From PALSA-505 sp963762615 (lineage in GTDB: Bacteria > Actinomycetota > Actinomycetes > Streptosporangiales > Streptosporangiaceae), in assembly GCA_963762615.1 (NCBI GenBank), contig CAVXLG010000013.1, positions 1,302,001-1,366,000 of the forward strand: 64,000 nucleotides of DNA, in the 5' to 3' direction. Positions 34,789 through 43,665 of the stretch are shown in pieces. A program made the translations under genes and the position numbers. Each line of letters opens with the position of its first letter. Positions within the stretch are counted from its first letter, which is position 1. A model generated the notes under the pieces. That model made no database searches. It saw only the letters and a program-made list of their open reading frames with translations, and was not told where the DNA came from.

Positions 34789-35927
34789 CGCTCGCACCGC
34801 CATGTCACCGGGTGCCGGCCGCCCTTGGCATCGGCCTGGTAGCCCGCCACGGTGTTCACCGAGGTGCCGCCGGCCGCCATGGCCTGCTCCGGGCCCTCCG
34901 CAGGGCTGAGCAACTGGGGCTGGCCGACGGCAGTCCAGCGCACGGCCCGGGTGAGTGTCCCGCCGCCAGGCGCGGGCACCTGCGCCGTGCCTATGGCAAT
35001 TGCGCCGGTCAGGAGGTCGTCGGCCTGTGCGGCGCGGCTCCCTTTCGGCAGGCCAAGGTCAGTGATCCGGCCATCTGCGGCCCACCTCACGGGGTGGTCC
35101 GTCCCGTCCCTGGCCACGGCGTCACCGACCGCCACGCCGCCCGGTCCGAACGCGCGGACAGCGGCGTAACCGCCGCCAAGGCCGGGCAGCGCACGGGGTT
35201 TCCCGGCACGATCCCATACGACGGGACGGAACCGGCTGCCTTCGGAGACACCGCCGATCCAGCCGGTGCCGGCCACCGCGAACGCGTGGGCGCCCTCATC
35301 GCCAGCCAGCGGCGGGAGCCTGCGCGGCGGGCCGGCCGGCGACCGCCACATGGCCGCCTGCTCGGCTTCCGACAGCCCCGGCTGGCCGTCTCCCTCCGAC
35401 GGCGTCCCCTCGGACGTCTCCAGTGCGCCGACGATGATGCCGGCATCGCTGATGGCGGCGGGAAGGGCGGTGAACTCGCCGGTGCCACGCAGCAGCGTGG
35501 TCCGGCCCCGGGCCCACGCCCAGCCGATCGGGTTCTCCCCGCGCGCGCTGTTGCCCACGACGACGCCATGGATGTTGAGGCCGCTGGGCACGCTGCCGGG
35601 CAACCCGGTCCGGATGCGGTGCGGGTTCCCGGCCCGCCACAGTACCGGCTGGGCGGTCCCCGTCGCATCCTCGGCGAGGCCGGTGATGTCGCCGTTCGCC
35701 GCGGCGGCGGTGACGTTCCCGTACCGGCCGCCGAGGGTCGGGAGATCCCGGATCGTGCACGCGGCGATGATCGGCGCTCCCGATGAGGCGGACCGGGGCG
35801 GGCTGGCGCCGGACGAAGCAGCCACCGTGGCCGCGATCGCCAGCAACGGGGCGGTCATGGCCGCGGCGACCGCCGCGACCCGGAGCGTACGCCGGGATGT
35901 TCGCCGGAAGACCGGCCGCCTAGTCAC
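34785..35927 (-). CDS. Secreted HAF-repeat (beta-propeller-like) protein
   Basis: This 380-residue protein has an N-terminal signal peptide (RTLRVAAVAAAMTAPLLAIA) and about six repeats of the form GxVVGxA..PVxWxxG: ITGLAEDATGTAQPVLWRAG, VVVGNSARGENPIGWAWARG, GAHAFAVAGTGWIGGVSEGS, GVAVGDAVARDGTDHPVRWA and AGYQADAKGGRHPVTWR. The pattern matches extracellular HAF repeats and suggests a small beta-propeller that binds a surface ligand. It is translationally coupled to the secreted phosphatase downstream. Confidence 0.7.
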   Translation of the reverse strand: MTRRPVFRRTSRRTLRVAAVAAAMTAPLLAIAATVAASSGASPPRSASSGAPIIAACTIRDLPTLGGRYGNVTAAAANGDITGLAEDATGTAQPVLWRAGNPHRIRTGLPGSVPSGLNIHGVVVGNSARGENPIGWAWARGRTTLLRGTGEFTALPAAISDAGIIVGALETSEGTPSEGDGQPGLSEAEQAAMWRSPAGPPRRLPPLAGDEGAHAFAVAGTGWIGGVSEGSRFRPVVWDRAGKPRALPGLGGGYAAVRAFGPGGVAVGDAVARDGTDHPVRWAADGRITDLGLPKGSRAAQADDLLTGAIAIGTAQVPAPGGGTLTRAVRWTAVGQPQLLSPAEGPEQAMAAGGTSVNTVAGYQADAKGGRHPVTWRCER

Positions 35928-36949
35928 GGCCGCCCCGCTCCGACGATCCGGCCGGAGGCCGGGCCGGCGGGATGCTGTCGCGGCTGACCGATCGCGGGAG
36001 GCCGCGATGGCCCGCCGCGAATCCTGCGGTGGTCACGGTGAGTCCGGTCATCAGGGCGGCGGCCCGGCGCAGTGGCGCCGTCCGCAGGCGGCGCGCTGAT
36101 TCGCCGAGCGACCGGGCCACCGCCCTGGGCAGGGTTCGCGTCGCGTATTCCCGCTCGTCCGCGAGCGCGGAGGAACGCCCGGCGAGGGCGGTGACGTATG
36201 CCTTCGAAAGCCCCTCGGCCCAGCACCGGCGCAGCAGGTAGCGCCAGCTGGCCCGCTCGGCGGGCACATGGTGGTGAACTCGCGCGGCAGGCTCGAACCG
36301 GATTCTGGCCGCCCGGGAACTCGCGAGCCAGGCGGATGCACGCCTCGGTCTCCTCACAACCGAGCGGCACCGCGCCGATCCGGCCGATGCCCTCGCGGAA
36401 TCCGCCGATCCGGCGCAGCTCCGCGGTCCGGAATGACATGTTCGCGCCCAGCATGTTGCGTACCGGGCCGGGATCGGTCCTGGCTCCCTTATAGGTGCAG
36501 CCCACAACCCAGTCGAGCTCGGCAGGGAACCACGAGGGCCTCCCCCCGGCCCAGTCCGGGACGATCGCGCCACCCACCCCGAGGACGTGCTGTCCGTCGG
36601 CCGGACCGTACGCCTGCGCCAGCCGGGCAACCCAGCCCGGCTGCGGAACGGCGTCATCGTCCAGGAAGGCCACGACGCGCGTAGCCACCAGCGCGAGGCC
36701 GCAGTTTCGCCCCCCGGACAATCCGCGCTTCATCTCGTTGGGCACGACAGTGAACTGCGGGTGGCCTGCGCGCAGCGCGCCGAGAAGACTCCGATTGTGG
36801 TCGACGACGACGATGACCGCGGCGGGCGGCTGTTCCTGATGCTTCAGCGCCTGCAGCGCCCGCTCCAGCAGCGGCCGACGTCCCTCGTCGTACGTGCAGA
36901 CGACCACCGACACGCAGTCGGCCGCGACCTGAGCGGGCACGTCAATCAC
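35920..36949 (-). pseudogene. GT2 glycosyltransferase with one-base frameshift
   Basis: GTG 36949 opens a family 2 glycosyltransferase: SVVVCTYDEGRRPLLERALQ, VVDHNRSLLGALR, RGLSGGRNCGLALVATRVVA, FLDDDAVPQPGW (D-D-D) and LGCEETEACIRLAREFPGGQ. At + 36300-36306 the frame breaks into nonsense. In the adjacent frame the normal C-terminus follows: RFEPAARVHHHVPAERASWR, YLLRRCWAEGLSKAYV, then a stop at 35920. Deleting one A gives GGQIRFEP. It lies between a second GT2 gene and the HAF-repeat gene. Confidence 0.8.
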
Positions 36950-37812
36950 CCGTCTGCGGGCTCAAGCTCAGACGGCCCAGCCTGAATCTGGCTGACCCCG
37001 AGCCATCGGGCGACTTCAGCGCGCCGGCGCAACCGGTTGCGAACCAGGACCTTCAGCACGCGCCACCCGTCCCGGAGCGGACGCAGGTGGGAGGATCCGG
37101 TGCGGCGGTTGAGTTCGTAGCTCGGCACCTCGGCCACCGCCAGGTCCGCGGTGATCGCGTGCACGCAGATCTCGGTCTCGATCTCGAACCCGTCGGAGTG
37201 CAGCCGCAACCGGTCGAGTACCGACCGGCGCATGGCGATGTAGCCGTAGCACAGATCGCTCCAGCTGCTCCCGTACAGCAGATTCGCGAGCCGCACGAAT
37301 AGCCGGTTACCTGCCCGGCGAATGAAGGTCAGGTCCTCCGACCCGCCCCCGCACGAGTGGCGCGACCCCTTCACGACGTCGAATCCGCGGGCGATCAGTG
37401 CGACGAAGGTGTCGATCTCGAGCGGATCCATGCTCCCGTCAGCGTCGATCATGACGATGACGTCCCCCACGGCGACGGCGAACCCGGCCCGCAGCGCCGC
37501 GCCCTTACCCTGCGGTCGCTGCCGGATGAGCGTCGCGTGCGGGCACAGCTCGCGCACGACGTGACCGGTTCCGTCGGTCGACTCGCCGTCAACGACGATT
37601 ACCTCGTCTGCGTTGGCGAGTTGCGGCAGAAGCCACCGTAGATTGTCAGCCTCGTTGAAGGCCGGTATGACCACGGAGATCCGCGTTCCCGACCCGGAGG
37701 AAGTCACTAGATGGTGATCCTGGGACGCTGAGCGCGCGGAACCGGCAGGCGCTTTCCAGGTCCGCACCGGCGAGGGCAATGCCCCGCTGACTGACCGCTG
37801 ATCCTCCGTCAT
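36946..37812 (-). CDS. GT2 glycosyltransferase (DPM/polyprenyl-phosphate type)
   Basis: This 288-residue protein contains RISVVIPAFNEADNLRWLLP, VIVVDGESTDGT, QGKGAALRAGFAVAVGDVIV, MIDADGSMDPLEI (D-x-D) and SDLCYGYIAMRRSVLDRLRL. These are features of dolichyl-phosphate-mannose-synthase-like enzymes that load a sugar on polyprenyl phosphate. The N-terminal 40 residues are disordered and no membrane helices follow. It is the first gene of the operon, and its stop overlaps the next start in GTGA. Confidence 0.85.
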   Translation of the reverse strand: MTEDQRSVSGALPSPVRTWKAPAGSARSASQDHHLVTSSGSGTRISVVIPAFNEADNLRWLLPQLANADEVIVVDGESTDGTGHVVRELCPHATLIRQRPQGKGAALRAGFAVAVGDVIVMIDADGSMDPLEIDTFVALIARGFDVVKGSRHSCGGGSEDLTFIRRAGNRLFVRLANLLYGSSWSDLCYGYIAMRRSVLDRLRLHSDGFEIETEICVHAITADLAVAEVPSYELNRRTGSSHLRPLRDGWRVLKVLVRNRLRRRAEVARWLGVSQIQAGPSELEPADG

Positions 37813-37992
37813 CCCGCCAGCGTGGGCGCACCGGGGGATCGCCAGCCATCAGCACATGACTGGGCAGGCCTACGATCAACGGCGGACACCATGGCCAGTC
37901 ATTTGACGCATGCCGTACCGGACCGCCGGGGCGGGGTGATCTTCAGCAGGAAGCTGGCTGGCAGCGCGAACGTGCGCGCCAGGCGGGGAAGG

Positions 37993-38349
37993 TCAGCCGG
38001 CGGCCCACTTGATCGCCTCATCGAGCTGCGCGACCGAGAAGGTTTTCGTCTCGCCGGGCGTCATCCAGCCGAAAAGGGCGGTCAGGTGGCGCATCCACTC
38101 GATGTCGGTCACCAGTGCGATGCGCTTCCACGCCCGAAGGTGCTCGACGCCCATCTTGAGGTCCTGCCACAGCGCCCCGCCCGACACCCCGCTGAAATCG
38201 CGGATCGCGATCACGAATCGGACGTCGCCGGTCTCGGCCGCGCGCACCAGCGCCGGGAGTACGACATCGCGGTAGTCCTCGGCGCGCAGCTGGCCGCTAG
38301 CCTCGAACCCGATGACACCCGCGGGCATGCCGCCCAGCTCTTTGATCAT
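37993..38349 (-). CDS. SpoIIAA-like (STAS-fold) protein
   Basis: From ATG 38349 the 118-residue protein reads MIKELGGMPAGVIGFEASGQ, VIAIRDFSGVSGGALWQDLK, RIALVTDIEWMRHLTALFGW and MTPGETKTFSVAQLDEAIKW. These match the SpoIIAA-like family (STAS fold), small cytoplasmic proteins of unclear role, sometimes linked to lipid or stress responses. A purine-rich AAGGGG lies upstream of the start. It is transcribed in the same direction as the polysaccharide operon, 180 bp downstream of its first start, but is not part of it. Confidence 0.8.
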   Translation of the reverse strand: MIKELGGMPAGVIGFEASGQLRAEDYRDVVLPALVRAAETGDVRFVIAIRDFSGVSGGALWQDLKMGVEHLRAWKRIALVTDIEWMRHLTALFGWMTPGETKTFSVAQLDEAIKWAAG

Positions 38350-38510
38350 GATGTCTGCCCCTTGGTAGCGACGGCGGCATCTCTTATGGTAAGGACAGCT
38401 TGGCCAGCGGGGCTGCAACTCGTCATCGGGACCAAATTCACGAGCGGGCCGTATCGTTGTAGCCGGCCTGATGAAGCCGGCAGCCCGCGGCAGCCCGGAA
38501 GGGGAAGGCA

Positions 38511-39164
38511 ATGGCAGAGGCAACGGAATACACCATGGGAGCCAGGGCAAACTGCTCGGACGGTTTCTGCGGCGAGGTAACCGGCATGATCATCGACCCG
38601 GCTGCTTACACGGTCACGCACCTGGTCGTCGAACCGAAGCACCGGCGACAGCCCGGCCGGCTTGTTCCCCTCGAACTGATTGACAGCGCCTCCGGCGAAA
38701 TCCGGCTGCGCGCCAGCGTCGCGGAGTTCAACCGGCTCGACCTCGCCGAGCAGACCGAGTGGGTGCAAGAAGATGGCGGCGGCGACCTGGCCGGGGATAT
38801 CGGGCCCGTGCAGGGCGCTGGCGGCGGTCCTCTCTCCGGCATGGGCACCCCCATCGGCATACCGCACGCCGCACGGACCACCGTCCAGGACGCCGTTCCG
38901 AAGGGTGAAGTGGAGGTGGGTCACGACGAGGGCGTCTATACCCTCGACGGCGAGATCGGGCGGGTACGGGGCTTCCTTCTCGACCCGGACAACCACCGGG
39001 TGACCCACGTGCTGCTCCGGGAGGGGCATCTGTGGGGGCGCAAGGAAGTGGCCATTCCGATGAGTGCGGTGGCCGGAATCGACGAGGGAATCCGGCTCAA
39101 CATCACCAAGCAGCAGGTAGCGGACCTGCCGGCTGCGGACATCGAGCATCCGGACGGTAGCTGA
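38511..39164 (+). CDS. PRC-barrel domain protein, two barrels
   Basis: This 217-residue protein begins YTMGARANCSDGFCGEVTGM, a first PRC-barrel (DPAAYTVTHLVVEPKHRRQP). A Gly-rich linker (about residue 90-115) leads to a second barrel: DGEIGRVRGFLLDPDNHRVT, then HVLLREGHLWGRKEVAIPMS. PRC-barrels mediate RNA-processing or photosynthetic-complex contacts; here the role is unknown. It has a strong ribosome site (GGAAGGGGAAGGCA). It is divergent from the SpoIIAA-like gene, and the 160-bp gap may hold both promoters. Confidence 0.85.
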   Translation: MAEATEYTMGARANCSDGFCGEVTGMIIDPAAYTVTHLVVEPKHRRQPGRLVPLELIDSASGEIRLRASVAEFNRLDLAEQTEWVQEDGGGDLAGDIGPVQGAGGGPLSGMGTPIGIPHAARTTVQDAVPKGEVEVGHDEGVYTLDGEIGRVRGFLLDPDNHRVTHVLLREGHLWGRKEVAIPMSAVAGIDEGIRLNITKQQVADLPAADIEHPDGS

Positions 39165-39187
39165 CCGGCCGGGCCGACGGTGCTGAT

Positions 39188-42017
39188 GTGAACGTGGCGG
39201 CCTCTCATGCGGCAGGGATGTCACAGCGGGAAGCCGAGGTACTGCAGGCCGTCGGCGGCCATCTGAGTAATGCCCAGATCGCGTCCCGGCTGCACATCTC
39301 GGTCCGGACGGTCGAGAGTCATGTGTCGTCGCTGCTGCGCAAATTCGGGGTCCCGGACCGGCGTGCGCTGGCCGAGCTCGTCCCGGCCGTGGCCGCGAGA
39401 CCTCCGGCCGAGGCGGGAGACGGGCCGGTCGCCGGGCTGCCGGCGGCCCGGACCACGTTCATCGGCCGGGATCAGGAACAGGCCACGATCCTCGAGGCCC
39501 TGGCGGGCAGCCGGGTGGTGAGCCTGGTGGGGCCGGGCGGGGTGGGAAAGACCCGGCTGGCGGCCAGGACAGCCGAGACGGTGGCTACCCAGTACCCATT
39601 CGGCGGCATCTTCGTCGACCTGGTCCCGGTGCGCGAAGGCTTTGTCGCCCAGGCGGTGGCGACCTTGCTGGGCGTTACCGAACGGCCGGGGCGGTCGCTG
39701 GACGCCGCCTTGCACGAGCACCTGGCCCGCGGCCGGTCGCTGCTGGTGCTCGATAATTGCGAGCACCTGCTGGAGGTAGTGGCCGGATTCGTCGAGAAGC
39801 TGATGGCCGACTGCGCCGGGCTGACTATCCTGACGACCAGCCGGGAGCGGCTGGCCGTTCCCGGCGAGCGCACCGTGGCCGTTCGGCCGCTGTCCCTGCT
39901 CGGCAACGGCACGGGAACCACGGCCGGGTCGGAGGCCGAGTCGCTGTTCCTCGACCGGGCCCGGGCCAATGTGCCTGACTTCACCGCCGCCGCCCCGGTG
40001 GTGGGCGAGGTGTGCATCCGGCTGGACGGGGTGCCGCTGGCCATCGAGCTGGCCGCGGCGCGCAGCGCGTCGCTGGGCATGGACGGCCTGCTCGCGGGAC
40101 TGGATGACCACCTGCGGCTGCTGGCCGGAAGCCGCGGCGCGCAGGAACGGCATCGTTCGCTGCGCGCGGTGATCGACTGGAGCCATGACCTGCTCGACGA
40201 GGACGAGCGCGCGACGTTCCGCCGGATGGGCGTGTTCACCGGCAGTTTCGACCTCGACGCGGCCGTAGCGGTCTGGCCGGGCAGCAACCGCGGCGTGGTC
40301 GCCGACCTGGTCGGCCTGGCTCACCGACAAGAGCCTGCTGACGCACCGGCTGGGCACCGAGGGCAGCCGGTGGCAGATGCTGGGGACGATCCGGGCCTAC
40401 GCCCTGGACCGGCTGGCCGCCAGCGGCGAGGAGGCCACGGTCCGTGACGCCCACCTGGGGTGGGCCGCGTCCGTCGCCGCGCTTCTCGAGCGCCGGGCGG
40501 AGACGGGCGAGCAGTGGCGCGCCGCCTTCGACGCGGTCGCCGACGACCTGCGAGCGGCGCTGGGCCGCGATCCCGGCCCGCTGACCGCGCAGGTGAGCCA
40601 CCGGCTCGCCCGCAGCCTCGGCCACCTCGCCTATGCCCGCCGTTTCATGGTCGAGTCCCGGGAGCACTACGAGGCCGCCGCGGCGCGGGCGCCGGGGCCG
40701 CTGGAGGCCGCCGTGGATCTCCGCACCGCGGCGGATGTCGCCAGGGCCGCGGGACACGTTCCGGTGGCGTTCGACCTGCTGCTGGCGTCCGCCGAGCGGG
40801 CCGAAGCCGCCGCAAACGACTCGGCCCGGGCAATTGCCCTGGCCTACGCCGCCGCCATCGCCGACCGGTTTGCGGAGGACTTCCCCGAGGAAGTCCCGCA
40901 CGAACGGCTGCGCCAGCTGGTCGGCGAGGCAGCCCGCAACTGCCCGGCCGGCGACCCGGTCAGCGCCGCCTACCTGAAGGCGGCCGACGCCTGGACCGTG
41001 CAGCCGGAGAAGACCGTCCCGGATCCGGCCCTGTCCGGCGAGGCTCTCGCGGCGGCGCGGCAGGCCGGCGACCCGGTGCTGATCAGCGGCGCGCTGGACG
41101 CCGTCGTCGTGGGACTGGACCACGGCGGGCGGATCCGGGAGGCACACCAGACGACCATGGAGCGGGTCAAGCTGCTGGAGTACCTGCCCCGGCACGACCC
41201 GCGCGCGGGCGCCGAGATCATCGATACCTTCCACATGGTCACGGCCATCGCGGTGACCGCCGGCGACCTTCCGGACGCCCTGTCGTTCGCGCAGATGGCC
41301 CAGGACGACGACATCGCCAGCGGGCAGCCGCACGTCGCGGCGAGCAAGCCGATCCTCCCGCTGGTCCTGCTCGGCCGTTTCGACGAGGCCTTCACTCAGG
41401 CCGCCGTCATGTGGGAGGCGTGGCGGAACGCCGGGCGGCCGCCCGCGCGCTGGCTTGGTTCGGCCGGCTACGGGATGGTGCTGGCGCACGGGCTGCGCGG
41501 CGATGACCGCGGCCGCCGTGAGTGGCTCGGCCGGGTCTACGAGCTCATCGGCCACGGCACCGAGCTGGTGGCCGGGACGTACCTGGCGGCGGCCGCGGCC
41601 TTCACCGAGGCCCGGTTCTGCCTGCACGGCGGGCAGATCGACGCGGCCGTGGCCGCCATGGCTGAGCTGCGTCCCGAGGCGGAGACCTGGTATGACGTAC
41701 CGCACTGGCACTCGCTGCGGCCGTACGCCTGGGCGATGGCCGCCGAGGTAGCCGTCGTGGCCCGGCTGCCGGACGCCGCCGCGCGCCTGGCGGCCGCGGC
41801 GCCCGCGGGCGAGGAGAACTACTGGGCCGCGGCCTGCCTGGCCCGCGCGGCCGGCCGGCTGCACGGCGACCGGGGTGCGCTCGAAGAATCCCTGGCCGGC
41901 TGGGAGCGGATAGACGCCCGGTTCGAGCGGGCGTGCACCCTGACGCTGCTGGACGACCGGGCCGGCGAGGGACACGCCGAGCTGCGGGCGCTCGGCTGCC
42001 GGCCGCTGGCCGCCTGA
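39188..42017 (+). pseudogene. LuxR-type regulator with N-terminal HTH and NB-ARC ATPase, one-base frameshift
   Basis: From about 39188: MSQREAEVLQAVGGHLSNAQ, IASRLHISVRTVESHVSSLL (N-terminal LuxR HTH), then GRDQEQATILEALAGS, Walker A LVGPGGVGKTRLA, LLVLDNCEHLLE (Walker B) and LDGVPLAIELAAARSASLGM (GLPL-like). At about 40316 the frame slips by one base; the natural continuation LTDKSLLTHRLGTEGSRWQM and the long TPR-like helical domain run to 42017. Removing one base in GGCCTGGCTC joins them. It is either an indel error or an inactive gene; the layout is otherwise complete. Confidence 0.8.
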
Positions 42018-42038
42018 CCCGGCCCGCCGGCGCCTGCT

Positions 42039-42773
42039 TCAGCGGCCTGCCGTGACCGGCCCGCCGCGCCAGGCCGGCATGGCCTGCTTGCCGACGGCGA
42101 CGTCGAAGGCCGCGTGCGCCAGCAGGCGGGTCGAGTCGAGGGTGGGCAGGGGCGAGTCCGCCGGCGCGACCAGGATCGGGATCTCCGTGCACACCAGCGC
42201 GACCGCGTCGCAGCCGCGGTCGGCCAGCCGGCCGATGATGCGCACGTACTGCTGGCGTGAGCTGTCGGTGAACACCGCGTTCACCAGCTCGTCGAAGATG
42301 ATCCGGTTGAGGACGTGGCGGTCTTCCTCGCCGGGCAGCTCGGCGGTGATCCCGCGGGAGCCGAGGGCGCGGGGATAGACCGGGCCGTCCATCGTGTAGC
42401 TGGTGCCGAGCACCCCGACCCGGGTGCGCCCGTCGCGGGCGGCCTGGTCGGCGACCACCTCGGCGATGTGCAGGCCGGGCAGGGCGAGATCCTCGCCGGG
42501 GTACTCCAGCGCCAGGTGCGCGGTGTTGTCGGGGCAGACGAAGAAGTCAGCGCCCGCGCGGGCCAGCCGCCGTACGCTCACCGCGAGCGTGTCCCGGATC
42601 GACAGGTAGTTTCCCTCGTCCCACGCGGGCATGCTGCGCGCCAGCGCGATGCAGTCGAGGGTCACGTCCGGGTGCTGGTAGGCACCCATCCGGTCAGATC
42701 CCTCCAGGCAGAAGGTCCGCAGGCAGAGCGCTGCCCCCTCCATGCTGTGCGCCAGGATGCCGAGATGTTTCAT
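42039..42773 (-). CDS. Aspartate/glutamate racemase family protein
   Basis: From ATG 42773 the 244-residue protein reads MKHLGILAHSMEGAALCLRT. Features are DFFVCPDNTAHLALEYPG (catalytic Cys with N-T-x-H), TRVGVLGTSYTMDGPVYPRA, and DAVALVCTEIPILVAP (second Cys of the two-base mechanism). It would interconvert D- and L-amino acids or act on related substrates. The region upstream has no obvious ribosome site, so the start is less sure. It is convergent with the NB-ARC regulator. Confidence 0.8.
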   Translation of the reverse strand: MKHLGILAHSMEGAALCLRTFCLEGSDRMGAYQHPDVTLDCIALARSMPAWDEGNYLSIRDTLAVSVRRLARAGADFFVCPDNTAHLALEYPGEDLALPGLHIAEVVADQAARDGRTRVGVLGTSYTMDGPVYPRALGSRGITAELPGEEDRHVLNRIIFDELVNAVFTDSSRQQYVRIIGRLADRGCDAVALVCTEIPILVAPADSPLPTLDSTRLLAHAAFDVAVGKQAMPAWRGGPVTAGR

Positions 42774-42877
42774 AACGGCATCATGCAGCCCGGCTGGCAG
42801 GCCGGCCAACAGCAAAATCCGGATTCCGAACGGGTGGCATGCGGGCCGGGCAGCCCGCGCCCGGCTGGCGACCGCCC

Positions 42878-42920
42878 ATCCAGGGCATCCGGGCCGGGAG
42901 GCTGCCCGGATGCCCTGGAT
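42878..42920 (-). terminator. Strong hairpin between GrpB and racemase genes
   Basis: Arms 42878-42894 and 42904-42920 are a perfect 17-bp inverted repeat with a 9-nt loop. It lies downstream of the GrpB gene and 105 bp upstream of the racemase start, both on the minus strand. No T-tract follows, so it may be a rho-dependent terminator region, an mRNA stabiliser or a regulatory site. Confidence 0.55.
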
Positions 42921-43097
42921 CGGCGGCCCGGGACGGCAGCACCGCTGCGGGAGGCCCGCGGGGTTGCGAATCGGGAGCCGCGGGCACGCGTTCTCGTTAC
43001 CGTCCTGGCCGGATCTGCTCTGTTCTTCGAACAATATATCGCAAGCGTGAGTCTTCACCGGGCCACGACACGCCGGGTACTGCGACCTCGGCCCCGG

Positions 43098-43658
43098 TCA
43101 GCAGGACCAGCCGACGGCGGCCGCCCACTCCTCCGCCGCGGCGATCACGACATCCACGACGGGATCCTTGACGTCGGCGTAGGTTCCCACGTCCGGAACG
43201 ACCGCGGACAACGCGATCTTGAAGGCCGCATAGCCGGCTATCGCGTCCGGATGGGCGCGGAACCAGTCCCGGAACAGCAGCGCCAGCCGCTCGTTCGGAG
43301 AGCCGGAACGGCGCATGTGCAGGTTGACAGCTCCCAGCCGGCCGCGGCGCTGCCAGAGCCGTTTCGCCCAGAGCTGCGGGTCGTCGCTGCGGCCGGCCGG
43401 GATGTGATCGGACTGGTAAACAGTCCGCTCGAAACCGAGCCCGGCCAGCGGCTCGTCGAAGGCCCGGGTCGCCTGCCGCAGGTCGGCCACGCTGACCTGC
43501 ATGTCGAGGATGTCCTTAGCGGCCATCCCGGGGACGGCCGTGCTGCCGATGTGCTCGACCCGCTCGCCCAGCGGGGCGAGTCGCTCGCGCAGCGACGCCG
43601 CCAGCGCGGCGGCCCGGCCGGGCCAGTCGGCCTGGTAGGCGATGACGCTCGGGCGCAC
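43098..43658 (-). CDS. GrpB family (UPF0157) protein
   Basis: This 186-residue protein matches the family length. Key blocks are VEHIGSTAVPGMAAKDILDM, the typical nucleotidyltransferase-like start, then FERTVYQSDHIPAGRSDDPQ, NLHMRRSGSPNERLALLFRD and DAIAGYAAFKIALSA. The fold is related to nucleotidyltransferases and the function is unknown. It starts at a GTG 7 bp after the PucR stop and probably shares its transcript. Confidence 0.85.
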   Translation of the reverse strand: MRPSVIAYQADWPGRAAALAASLRERLAPLGERVEHIGSTAVPGMAAKDILDMQVSVADLRQATRAFDEPLAGLGFERTVYQSDHIPAGRSDDPQLWAKRLWQRRGRLGAVNLHMRRSGSPNERLALLFRDWFRAHPDAIAGYAAFKIALSAVVPDVGTYADVKDPVVDVVIAAAEEWAAAVGWSC

Positions 43659-43665
43659 GGCAGGT

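Noticed and set aside
40236..41975. 579-residue open frame on the - strand
   Set aside because: It lies antisense to the NB-ARC regulator; the composition is Gly/Arg/Gln-rich with no recognisable domain.
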